A stretch of 64,000 nt of DNA from Perkinsus olseni (Eukaryota; Perkinsozoa; Perkinsida; Perkinsidae): positions 1-64,000 of the forward strand of contig JABANP010000110.1 in the NCBI GenBank assembly GCA_013115135.1, written 5' to 3'. The translations under genes were made by a program, and so were the position numbers. Position 1 is the first letter of the stretch. Each line of letters begins with the position of its first letter. The notes below the pieces were generated by a model. The model did not search any database. It was not told the DNA's origin and saw nothing but the letters and a program-made list of their open reading frames with translations. This document shows positions 51,628 to 63,802 of this stretch, piece by piece.

Positions 51628-53874
51628 ATGCTCAATCCGTTCCTCAACCGAGTCGCTCCCGGCATCCTTGAGATCCTCCGTCGCCGCACAGATACCATGG
51701 TCAGAGGAGTCGGAGCCCTCATACTCGGCTCCCTCGTCTGGAAGCTCGTGAAGACGGTTCGTCATCTCGCCAAACCGCTGCCTTTCCCAGGCCCTCAGGT
51801 GGGATGGGCAAATAGCGAGGCAGTCTTCCGAAGGCAGCTTATTTTCAGGGAGCACCAATGGTTGGAGTGGCCCTCGAGCTTGACCCGAATACAGCTCTGG
51901 CTCGCATGCGATCCTGGATTAAACACTATGGCAAGACCATTTCCTTTAGGTAAGGTCTGTGACTCGGTCAATGGCCTTTGTGCCAGCATCATCGCTGTAA
52001 CGTTGCGACTCGGTCTGCTCGCCTGTATGCTCGGGATGGCGTTGATGATGAAACGACGAGCGCTAGTTCTATGCTGTCTCAGAGTCTTCACGACGACCTT
52101 CATCGCCACCGCGAGCCCTGATACTATCAAGAAGATACTCAAGGACTCCAACAAGGGCTTGATAGTCCGCCAGCTCAACAGCCTTAATCTACTGCCCAAA
52201 TCTGGGATGTTTTTGACTGATGGAAATGATTGGAAAATGAACAGAAAGACAGTCGACCCAATCATGACCGAGCCCAATGTTCGTGGCATGGTCCCCGTCA
52301 TGAGTCAGATGGCTAACAGACTGGTGAGTCGGCGACGATCCTTGTGAGGTTCTTCGTCTGGGAACATCCGCGTGTGATCAGGTGCATGTCACCTCAGCTC
52401 TGGCGGACTCGTCTGGCATGATTCATAACTGGGAGCCGCATAAATGGCTTCAACTCGCAGCACTGGACTTCACCGTGGCCACTCACTTCGGGAAGGACTA
52501 CAATCTTCTCAGTCCACTAGGTGGGCAAATCCTCAGATCCTATGTCAAGCGCCGCGCTCGTCCACTCGTCTCAGGTTCTGATGGCTCGACTGACCGCGAG
52601 TTTGTCCACAAGATATTTCGAGACTTCCTAGAAGGTTTTGACTTCATGCTTAAGCACATCCAGCTCGCCCCACTGATGAAGAATAGATATCCTTTCAAGC
52701 TGAACCAGAATGTGGCAAAAGTAGCTTCTGAGAAACAATGAGATCTTCTCAATCGATGCATGCTGACTCAGCAATGCTGGGTCTGCATTGCTGAGGACGG
52801 ATGCAACACATGAATTGTTAACTTCATCTAGCCGTGAACGACTACGTCCGTTCGTTCCTTGTACAGTGCGGTTATTCAAACGCTCTTGATAACTCAGTTG
52901 CACTCGGCTGTCGAGAACGTGGAGAAGTTCTCGAGACAGATCATAGAAGAGCGACAGAGAGCGCTGGCAGAAGGAGCCACGCCCGCATGCAACATCCTTG
53001 ACAAGCTAATCTTCATGGGAAAGCGGGACCTGGCCTGGAATCTTGTCACGTGAGCGTTCCAGTAGTCTCCACTATCCCCAACTCATTCCTGTCCCAATCA
53101 GGTTCACCTTGAGTGGGGGCTCGTCGGTGCCATCCACTATTGAGTGGTTCCTCTACCTGATGTCAATACACCAAGAAGCCCAGAAGATCGCCAGGGCAGA
53201 GGTTGATGCTCTCGGGAAAGCCCCCAATGATAATGAGGATCTCGACAAACTACGATATGTAGAAGCGTGCGTTCTGGAGACTCTTCGCGTAAGTACCTCA
53301 AGACGGCGTATGAAGCTCCCTGGTGTGAAGTCGAGTTTCGGCTGTTTCGACTGTCCTGAAGGGCTCAGGAGACTTCAGTCTGTTCTCTGCAGATGAACAA
53401 CTCCACGCCTGGTCCGCTGCCGTACGTAACTGCTGAGCACTGTGTGATCGAAGGAAAGATCGTTGACCCCGGTACGGTTCTCATCATGATGACGGGCGAG
53501 GCTATGAAGAGCGAGGAGAAGGGCGGAAGTGAATTCAAGTGAGACTTGCGTCCTCGATTGTATTTGCTTCGTCTCTAGAGTTCTCCAGACCTTCCTTATG
53601 TGACTCGGTTTGCAGGCCCGAAAATTGGTTTCTCCCCGACACTAAGGAGATCGACCGTGAGAGAGCTCGCAACCACTGGGCGTTCACTGGGAGCCCACGC
53701 AGATGCCCTGGCCAGCACCTCGCTATGAAGGAGTGCATTGTCATGGCGGCGACTCTCCTCAGACACTTCGACGATATTCATCTCACCATAGGCTACGATA
53801 ACGTCGGAGAGAAGACCTTCATCAATCGTATCCCCGTTAATCTACGGTTAAGCATGGAAACAAGAACTTTCTAG
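51628..53874 (+). CDS. Cytochrome P450 monooxygenase, eight exons, 531 aa, apparently intact
   Basis: Exons are 51628-51798, 51849-51949, 52083-52323, 52382-52720, 52898-53049, 53102-53288, 53393-53538 and 53616-53874; all junctions are GT-AG and phases agree, giving 1596 nt with stop. The protein begins with a hydrophobic membrane anchor (VRGVGALILGSLVWKLVKTV) and a Pro-rich hinge (KPLPFPGPQG). It then has the I-helix oxygen-binding region GGSSVPSTIEW, ExxR as ETLR, FKPENWFLPD and the heme loop FTGSPRRCPGQHLA. Ser replaces the usual Gly four residues before Arg in the loop, while the Cys ligand is present. It should insert one oxygen atom into an unknown lipophilic substrate at the ER. It is the functional member of a set of three, the others being pseudogenes. 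Confidence 0.88.
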
Positions 53875-54600
53875 ACTGGTATCCTGGAGTACCTTTCAAT
53901 GATGGCTGTAGTCTTATCTCTTTTTCTCCAGCGGAAATCCATCAGGTGGACTCCATCTTCTAAATCGCCTACCCAGGGTTCGCCCTTGCATGAACAGCGA
54001 TTCATCTTGTACATAGCGTCGTTTTTGAACCGATAGCAAGATCTTTACGGCTATCATGCATATCAATTTCATTCCAAATAGTAGGCTAGTGACTACCCGC
54101 TAGTTTCACAACCAGTCTGGCATCACAACTGTTCCAGCTTATACTCTCCGGGAGAGTCTTTCCCTCCTGGGATGAAATCCCGCCGAGATGATTTGCAATG
54201 GATCCAGTTCTAGTCACTTATCTTTTTCATATGTTGTACAATATGTACAACGCTATGAACATTTAATGCTCAGCATTATGTTCGGCGTATCACGATGGAC
54301 TGTTACGAAGTTCGTCAAAAGTCTCATTCGTCAAGGGGAGCTTTTGTTTTGTTTTCATTCGTTTTCTATTCACTCGGTTACTGTTACGCGTATTGGAGGT
54401 TCGCAAAATGCGTTCACCACCGCCACTCACTGCCCCTCATTGGGTCAGAGAAGACAGATAAAGGCTAGTGTACATACTGGGTTTTGTACTTCACAGCATT
54501 CTCTGGGTCCTGATTCCCATGTTGTCGCGTTGGCCATAATGAAGTCAATGTGGTGTTTGACATTCTCGAATCCTACGCGGAGGTCCACTTATAGAGGCAA
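53875..54600. other. Intergenic between P450 and the repeat array
   Basis: The open frame 54188-54655 (155 codons) contains FGVSRWTVTKFVKSLIRQGE, which could be a helix-turn-helix relic, but I cannot support a gene. Nothing else recognised. Confidence 0.3.
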
Positions 54601-55962
54601 GGAGGGTGGCGGGCTTGACCTGACCAGGCTCGTGTGGCTCATGCGGGCCGCATGATGCGGCTCGCTTCCATCGTTTCTAGGTGTTTGAGGACTAGTATTA
54701 TAGACCGGCCCAAGGGACTTGACCATTGAGAAGTCCCCTGCAGCCCCCTCTATTCGCGTGAATAGGGACATGGATGGACGTTCGATCACCTCATCGAACT
54801 CCCTGCGTGACTTGCCGGCTGGGCTACTACCGTCTGGCCCAGACGGTCTGGGCATGATGACAAGCACCTTTCGCTATGACAAATTCCGTTCCAAAGTTCC
54901 TCTACGAACTCCAATAGAGCAGCGTCATTCCGGAGCCTCTCACGGCCGAATGCCGTCACGACGGCCACCCTCGTAACGCAGTGTGAGGTCGGCGACCTCA
55001 GGTCGCTCATACGGTTTCCATCCATAGGAAGTTTCACTGGCCACTCTTCCCTCACACATGACGCTCTCTTGCACAGTTCATGCCACGCCCCTTTTGTCGA
55101 GCACCGGCAGTCAAGTGTATTCCTTGCTGACGTCGAATTGGTCGGCCAGCTGTACTACAATGAGGTTCAATTCGACATTATGTGTAGGGGAACAACTACT
55201 GCTCTCATCACTGATAAGGGCGGTAGTGGTTTCCAGCGATTTACTCATCAATGACGAGTCAACACAAAAGTGGGACACTTTCACAAAAGGCGAGCCCAGG
55301 TCATACCACTCTATTCCCGACTGCCCGTGAATTTTACCACGTAGGTCTGTAACAACCATCTATTCACAAGCCGGGTGTGTAGCGAGCACCTGTAACCCGT
55401 GCGGGGGTAAAATCTGTGTGAATGGCGTGTCGTGCCGCGAATCGGTCGAAGGTCAGCAGCCCATCCCAAGGGGCCACTAAGCTCGGGTGGGAAGGCGGAA
55501 GTCATCACATCCGAACATCCGAAGTCGCGGGCACTGGCTAAGGCTGGGAACAGAGCAGGCAATACCGCGCGGTGGAACCGGTGAGGGTGGATAACGGCTG
55601 AGAGACCGACAGTCTGGGCAATAACAACGAGATGCCAAACACAAAGATCGTTTTGTCCCCTGTTGTTCTGCAGAAAGTACTGGTAGAGTCTTCCAGGTTG
55701 TGGATAGAGCACGATGTTACCATCAGACCAAGCTCCGCGTCAAGCACTGAAGGCGCTGCACCTTGTTGGTAAAACATCCCGAATGAGAAAGCTTCACTTA
55801 ATAATTCCTCATTATCGTATTGGCCGCTCTTGGAGCGTTGCCGGTATTACCCCGCGGATTGAGTGCCAGCGACTTCTGCGAATTTGCCTTCTAAGCGGGT
55901 CCTGCTGCTCTGAGGATGGTGATGACAATCCAAGGCTCTCCAAGGCTTCTATTTGAAAAACG

Positions 55963-56142
55963 TGCACTCTCGTTGTGGTGCGTGCAGTACCACCACTGCA
56001 GTTGCAGAGCACGACAGAAGTAGATAGGGATCGTAGTAGGCGAGGTAGAACAGATAGTGAAGAGTAGTGGAGAGGATTGGGTTCAATGACCGGAGGCTTG
56101 CATGATGGAGCTTGTGGTCAATTGTGCCACATGGGCAGTGCA
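55963..56142 (-). repeat. Solo LTR R1 of the TGCA family
   Basis: Begins TGCACTCTCGTTG and ends GGGCAGTGCA. The middle (GTAGATAGGGATCGTAGTAG and GGTAGAACAGATAG) resembles the LTRs of element B at 48282. No target duplication is recognisable, in keeping with age. Confidence 0.65.
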
Positions 56143-57276
56143 CCCGTAGCGTTGGACCTCGAAATTTTGAAGGACATGGACGTTCACTCCGGCGGCTACT
56201 CGGGCGAGCCGACGCAGTGGCACTGCGGCAGTGCTGAAGGTCTTTCGTCTGTCATGTGATACGGGTCCCGTCATCTTGCCGGAGCCCAAGCCGAGTATCC
56301 TGAGTGAAGATTGTTGCGGCAAAAATCTCGCCTGCCTCTTCTTCAAGCTCCCTCCACAAGCAATCCTTGTATCTCGGCAATGATCTACCAGAGTCTTGTG
56401 GACGGGAGTGACACCATGGAGAAGCTCCGGGAGTTTCTCCTCCCCTTCGAGCGAACTACGGCCTTGATGCAAACTCAGGGGCCCTGAGTAAGGGAGCCGA
56501 TGCAGGCTGCGCAACTATTCTGTGCACACCTGCGCGTATTACTTCCGACGCCGTAGGTAGGAGGCGCCTGACTGACAATATCCTCGACCGGCGTTTACTT
56601 CCCGTATATGAGGAAGTGAATATACCCATGAATGACGCTCTCTTGCATAGTTCATGCCACGCCCCTTTTGTCGAGCACCGGCAGGCAAGTTCATTCCTTG
56701 ACGGCGTCGGATTAGTCGGCCTGCTGCAGTACAATGAGGTTCAATTCGACATTATGTGTAGGGGAAAACTACTGCTCTCATCACTGATAAGGGCGGTAGT
56801 GGTTTCCAGCGATTTACTTGTCAATAACGAGTCAACACAAGAGTGGGACACTTTCACAAAGGTGAAAGCCCAGGCCGTACCACTCCATTCCAAACTGCCT
56901 GTGGATTGTACCAGGTAGTGCTATAACAACCATCTATCAACAAGCCGGGTGTGTAGCGTGCACCTGTAACCCATGCGGGGGTAAGATCTGTGTGAATGAC
57001 GTGTCGTGCCGAGAATCGGTCGGAGATCAGCAGCCCATCCCAAGGGGCCACTAAGCTCGGGTGGGAAGGCGGAAGTCATCACATCCGAACATCCGAAGTC
57101 GCGGGCACTGGCTAAGGCTGGGAACAGAGCAGGCAATACCGCGCGGTGGAACCGGTGAGGGTGGATAACGGCTGAGAGACCGACAGTCTGGGCAATAACA
57201 ACGAGATGCCAAACACAAAGATCGTTTTGACCGCTGTTGTTGAATACCCAACTTACGCTACCTGGCTAACTTCAAT

Positions 57277-59543
57277 TATTCGTCTCCTCAGTTTCTGGTC
57301 ATCCGGTCGTGAGAACCACTTCAGGCTGAAGTCTTCAGCTAAGTGGTAAAGCATCTCCTTTGTAAGCAAAAAGGCGTAATTTCAAGTCGGACAAGTGCCT
57401 TGAGGGTTGGGTGAAATGTTCTTCTCCTGGCGAGCATAGAGGAAAAGAATCGAAAATTCCACTTTTGCCAACTTCGTTCGCCGAGTCGACCGTTCCCGAG
57501 GCTCGTTGCACTGTATCACAGCGATCACGCTGCAGCTCGCTTCCTCATGTTGGGAGGCAAGTTCTAGTCGCTCGACAGGTCTAAGGCGGCGTCGAAGCGC
57601 GTCTTTCCCACCCTTAAAACACCTGGTTCGAAGTAAGATACTCCGCAACTTATCTTCAGACGGTTAGAGTTTACCCATCATCATCACTCTCGTCAGCCAC
57701 GGCCACAAGATATTCCACAATCGACGAATGTCAATCGTCTCAGCCTGGTCTTGCCGTCCATGCCAATCCCAGAACTGCTCAGGCATCGCGATCAGTCTGA
57801 ACCTCTCTACAATGGTCTCTGTGGTGGTGTCGGTGCACAGAAAGATGCTCCCGTTCCAAATTTTCACTATGCTTTGCCATTCTCTGATTGTAGTTCCTAA
57901 TAGGAACTTCCTATACAGCAGCACTTATAACGGCTCGCGCACGGTCCTGCTAGCGCTGACAGCGATAAGTCTTGCTACTAGACCCACCGAAACCATCTGC
58001 CGTCTTCTCGAGCGTACCCTCGTGCGGCTCGCTTGCATCGTTTCTAGCTGTTTGGGGACTATGTAGTATTATAGACCGACCCAAGGGACTTGATCACTGA
58101 GAAGTCCCCCTGCAGCCCCCCTATTCGCGTGAATAGGGACATGGATGGACGTTCGATCCCCTCATCGAACTCCCCGCGTAACTTGCCGGCTGGGCTACTA
58201 CCGTCTGGCCCAGACGGTCTGGGCATGATGACAATCACCTTTCGCTACGACAAATTCCGTTCCAAAGTTCCTCTACGAACTCCAATAGAGCAGCGTCATT
58301 CCGGAGCCTCTCACGGCCGACTGCCGTCACAACGGCCGCCCTCGTAACGCATTGTGAGGTCGGCGACCTGAGGTCGCTCATACGATTTCCATCCATAGGA
58401 AGTTTCACTGGTCACCCTTCCCTCACGAATGACACTCTCTTCAAGAGAGTCTCTTGCACAGTTCATGCCACGCCCCTTTTGTCGAGCACCGGCAGTCAAG
58501 TGTATTCCTTGACGGCGTCGAATTAGTCGGCCAGCTGTACTACAATGAGGTTCAGTTCGACATTATGTGTAGCGGAACAACTACTGCTCTCATCACTGAT
58601 AAGGGCGGTAGTGGTTTCCAGCGATTTACTCATCAATGACGAGTCAACACAAGAGTGGGACACTTTCACAAAAGGCGAGCCCAGGTCATACCACTCCAGT
58701 CCGGACTGCCGGTGAATTATACCACGTAGGTCTGTAACAACCTTGTGTATACAAGCCGGGTGTGTAGCGTGCACCTGTAACCCATGCGGGGGTAAGATCT
58801 GCGTGAATGGTGTGTCGTGCCGAGAATCGGTCGGAGATCAGCAGCCCATCCTAAGGGGCCACTAAGCTCGGGTGGGAAGGCGGAAGTCATCACATCCGAA
58901 CATCCGAAGTCGCGGGCACTGGCTAAGGCTGGGAACAGAGCAGGCAATACCGCGCGGTGGAACCGGTGAGGGTGGATAACGGCTGAGAGACCGACAGTCT
59001 GGGCAATAACAACGAGATGCCAAACACAAAGATCGTTTTGTCCCCTGTTGTTCTGCAGAAAGTACTGGTAGAGTCTTCCAGAGTGTGGATAGAGCACGAT
59101 GTTACCATCAGACTAAGTTCTGCGTCAAGCACTGAAGGCGCTGCACCCCGTTGGTAAAACGTCCCTTAGTGAGGGAGCTTCACTTTATAATCTTCACTAT
59201 CGTATTGGTCGCTTTTAGAGCGTTGCCGGCACTACCCCGCGGGTTGAGTGCCAGCGACTTCTTTGCCTCCTAAGCGGGCCCTGCCGCTTTGAGGAGGGTG
59301 ATGGCAATCCAAGCTCCAAGGCTTCTATTTGAAAAAGTGCACTCTCGTTGTGGTGTGTGCAGTAGCGGCACTGCAGTTGCAGAGCACGACAGAAGTAGAT
59401 TGGGATCATAGTAGACGAGGTAGAAGTTCTACCGTTCTACCGTAGAACAGATAGTGAAGAGTAGTGGAGAGGATTGGGTTCAATGACCGGAGGTTGATGG
59501 GCATGATGGAGCTGGTGTTCAATTGTGTCACGTAGGCAATGCG
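57277..59543. repeat. Segment U1-P2-R2, near-identical to 61741-64000
   Basis: Both copies agree at a constant 4464-bp offset (drifting by one base late in P) with very few substitutions. For example the 88-residue minus-strand frame at 57648-57382 is unchanged at 62112-61846, and the next one (57924-57664 versus 62388-62128) differs at one residue. This is the signature of a recent duplication or unequal crossover. Confidence 0.92.
59338..59543 (-). repeat. Solo LTR R2 of the TGCA family
   Basis: Same as R1 but its terminal TGCA has mutated to TGCG, and it carries a double hairpin insertion at 59419-59448 not present in R1. Confidence 0.6.
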
Positions 59544-59661
59544 CGTGTAGCGTTGGACCTCGAAATTTTGAAGGACATGGACGTTCACTCCGGCGGCTAC
59601 TCGGGCGAGCCCGACAGACGCAGTACTGAAGGTCTTTCGTCTGTCATGTGGTACGGGTCCC

Positions 59662-59880
59662 GTGATCTTGCCGGAGCCGAAGCCGAGTATCCTGAGTGAA
59701 GATTGTTGCGGCAAAAATCTCGCCTGCCTCTTCTTCAAGTTCCCTCCACAAACAATTTTTTTTATCTCGGCAATGATCTACCAGAGCCTTGTGGACGGGA
59801 GAGACACCATGGAGAAGCTCCAGGAGTTTCTCTTCCCCTTCAAGCGAACTACGGCCTTGATGCAAACTCAGGGGCCCTGA
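59662..59880 (+). other. Conserved array ORF (module T), unknown
   Basis: 72 codons containing SILSEDCCGKNLACLFFKFP and YQSLVDGRDTMEKLQEFLFP. The T1 copy at 56280-56490 shows the same two segments but in different frames because of a small indel. The sequence is protein-like but has no known relative that I can name. Confidence 0.3.
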
Positions 59881-62800
59881 GTGAGGGTGCCGATGCAGGC
59901 TGTGCAACTATTCTGTACACACGCTTCGCTTCTCCATTGTGCTTCAGAAATGGAACTCGCGTTCCAAGGATATTCGGCATGTCAATGATCTCTGGAGGCA
60001 CCTGGATTTCTTGCATGAGTCCGAGTTACCTGTGATACACGGCTTCGAGCGGATGTTAGAGAGGCTCTTGAACCTGGGGTAAGATTCAAGCCTCTCAGCC
60101 TCTCTATGTATGTTCAAGCCGGCACCGAAGCGTCAAGGACTCCCCAAGTTGCTGCCGCTTCAAGAATCTCACCGTATCCGCTCAGTTCCTGCAGATGCAT
60201 CGGCATTCACAACGTGGATTAAAAACAGTGATGCAACCTGTCACCAAGAAGGTCTGAACGGTGCTATAGGTGTTGAGTCAACACTGACTCTGCTAGCAGG
60301 TGCGACTGTGTCACTTCCGACCCCGTACGTAGGAGGTGCCTGACTGACGATATCCTCGACCGGCGTTTACTCCCCGTACATGAGGAAGTGGATATAGTAT
60401 ATCCGATATACCAATGTATGACGTTCTCTTGCACAGTTCGTGCCGTGCTCCTTTTGTCGAGCCCCAGCAGGCAAGTGTATCCCTTGACGGCGTCGAATTA
60501 GTCGGCCAGCTGTACTACAATGAGGTTCAAGTCGACATTTTGTGTAGGAGAACAACTACTGCTCTCATCACTGATAAGGGCGGTAGTGGTTTCCAGCGAT
60601 TTACTCATCAGTGACGAGTCAACACAAAAGTGGGACACTTTCACAAAGGCGAGAGCCCAGGTCATACCACTCCATTCCAAACTTCCTGTGAATTGTACCA
60701 GGTGACGCTATAACAACCATCTATTCACAAGCCGGGTGTGTAGCGAGCACCTGTAACCCATGCGGGGGTAAGATCTGCGTGAATGGTGTGTCGTGCCGAG
60801 AGTCGGTCGGAGATCAGCAACCCATCCCAAGGGGCCACTAAGCTCGGGTGGGAAGGCGGAAGTCATCACATCCGAACATCCGAAGTCGCGGGCACTGGCT
60901 AAGGCTGGGAACAGAGCAGGCAATACCGCGCGGTGGAACCGGTGAGGGTGGATAACGGCTGAGAGACCGACAGTCTGGGCAATAACAACGAGATGTCAAA
61001 CACAAAGATCGTTTTGTCCCCTACTGAGGTAAACCCCGCAGGGTTTTATCGACGGTGAAACCGGAACGAAAGGGGACAATATTTGTGTGCTAGCAACATG
61101 GGCTAGAGCGCTAGCCAGGACGGATTCACCTTCTCGTAATACTGATCGTTGTCAGGGTGTAATATCCTAGTACTGTCGCGGTACTACCGTGCTATATCTT
61201 CCTCGACGAAAGGGAGGCGGTTCTGCTAAACGCGTGAACTCAAGCCACCTTTCGCTTGTCAGTTTGTCATCATGTTTTCTTGGTAGCGATTGATCCACTT
61301 GTCACCAAGATACTGCGGTCATAGCCGCAGGACTCGCGGTGGCTGGTCTGCGCCTCGCCATAGAGGACGTCGTGACTAGCCCCGAGTCCCCTCTCTTTCC
61401 GTCTAGTATCTCAATCTGAGCGGCTCTGCAGCCTTTGCGTGAGCCAACCAATCCCACCCTACCCACTAACCGAGACTACGGGTGAGCCTGGACCTGCCCC
61501 AATATCCGGGTGTATGTCCTCGGTGGGCTGGCCGCTACACGCGTAGGGGTTGTGTACCCACTGTGCGCAGCCAAACGCAGGAACTGTTGGCACAAGGCCA
61601 CAGGAAGGGCATTCGGCGTAACCCCTTGTCGCCCTCACTGCCTGCAGATCCGTCGCGGCCACCGCCCCGACTCCCAGTCCCCGTAGTTAGAGGTTTCATG
61701 TTGCTGAAGACCCAGCTTATGCTAGCTCGCCACCTCTAATTACTCGGCTCCTCAGTTTCTGGTCATCCGGTCGTGAGAACCACTTCAGGCTGAAGTCTTC
61801 AGCTAAGTGGTAAAGCATCTCCTTTGTAAGCAAAAAGGCGTAATTTCAAGTCGGACAAGTGCCTTGAGGGTTGGGTGAAATGTTCTTCTCCTGGCGAGCA
61901 TAGAGGAAAAGAATCGAAAATTCCACTTTTGCCAACTTCGTTCGCCGAGTCGACCGTTCCCGAGGCTCGTTGCACTGTATCACAGCGATCACGCTGCAGC
62001 TCGCTTCCTCATGTTGGGAGGCAAGTTCTAGTCGCTCGACAGGTCTAAGGCGGCGTCGAAGCGCGTCTTTCCCACCCTTAAAACACCTGGTTCGAAGTAA
62101 GATACTCCGCAACTTATCTTCAGACGGTTAGAGTTTACCCATCATCATCACTCTCGTCAGCCACGGCCACAAGATATTCCACAATCGACGAATGTCAATC
62201 GTCTCAGCCTGGTTTTGCCGTCCATGCCAATCCCAGAACTGCTCAGGCATCGCGATCAGTCTGAACCTCTCTACAATGGTCTCTGTGGTGGTGTCGGTGC
62301 ACAGAAAGATGCTCCCGTTCCAAATTTTCACTATGCTTTGCCATTCTCTGATTGTAGTTCCTAATAGGAACTTCCTATACAGCAGCACTTATAACGGCTC
62401 GCGCACGGTCCTGCTAGCGCTGACAGCGATAAGTCTTGCTACTAGACCCACCGAAACCATCTGCCGTCTTCTCGAGCGTACCCTCGTGCGGCTCGCTTCC
62501 ATCGTTTCTAGCTGTTTGGGGACTATGTAGTATTATAGACCGACCCAAGGGACTTGATCATTGAGAAGTCCCCTGCAGCCCCTCTATTCGCGTGAATAGG
62601 GACATGGATGGACGTTCGATCGCCTCATCGAACTCCCTGCGTAACCTGCCGGCTGGGCTACTACCGTCTGGCCCAGACGGTCTGGGCATGATGACAATCA
62701 CCTTTCGCTACGACAAATTCCGTTCCAAAGTTCCTCTACGAACTCCAATAGAGCAGCGTCATTCCGGAGCCTCTCACGGCCGACTGCCGTCACAACGGCC

Positions 62801-63802
62801 GCCCTCGTAACGCATTGTGAGGTCGGCGACCTGAGGTCGCTCATACGATTTCCATCCATAGGAAGTTTCACTGGTCAACCTTCCCTCACGAATGACACTC
62901 TCTTCAAGAGAGTCTCTTGCACAGTTCATGCCACGCCCCTTTTGTCGAGCACCGGCAGTCAAGTGTATTCCTTGACGGCGTCGAATTAGTCGGCCAGCTG
63001 TACTACAATGAGGTTCAGTTCGACATTATGTGTAGCGGAACAACTACTGCTCTCATCACTGATAAGGGCGGTAGTGGTTTCCAGCGATTTACTCATCAAT
63101 GACGAGTCAACACAAGAGTGGGACACTTTCACAAAAGGCGAGCCCAGGTCATACCACTCTATTCCCGACTGCCCGTGAATTTTACCACGTAGGTCTGTAA
63201 CAACCATCTATTCACAAGCCGGGTGTGTAGCGAGCACCTGTAACCCATGCGGGGGTAAGATCTGCGTGAATGGCGTGTCGTGCCGAGAATCGGTCGGAGA
63301 TCAGCAGCCCATCCCAAGGGGCCACTAAGCTCGGGTGGGAAGGCGGAAGTCATCACATCCGAACATCCGAAGTCGCGGGCACTGGCTAAGGCTGGGAACA
63401 GAGCAGGCAATACCGCGCGGTGGAACCGGTGAGGGTGGATAACGGCTGAGAGACCGACAGTCTGGGCAATAACAACGAGATGCCAAACACAAAGATCGTT
63501 TTGTCCCCTGTTGTTCTGCAGAAAGTACTGGTAGAGTCTTCCAGAGTGTGGAGAGAGCACGATGTTACCATCAGACCAAGCTCCGCGTCAAGCACTGAAG
63601 GCGCTGCACCCCGTTGGTAAAACGTCCCTTAGTGAGGGAGCTTCACTTAATAATTCCTCACTATCGTATTGGTCGCTTTTAGAGCGTTGCCGGCACTACC
63701 CCGCGGGTTGAGTGCCAGCGACTTCTTTGCCTGCTAAGCGGGCCCTGCCGCTTTGAGGAGGGTGATGGCAATCCAAGCTCCAAGGCTTCTATTTGAAAAA
63801 CG

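Noticed and set aside
54188..54655. 155-codon frame with a helix-turn-helix-like stretch
   Set aside because: Isolated motif, no homologue recognised, and the end runs into the repeat array.
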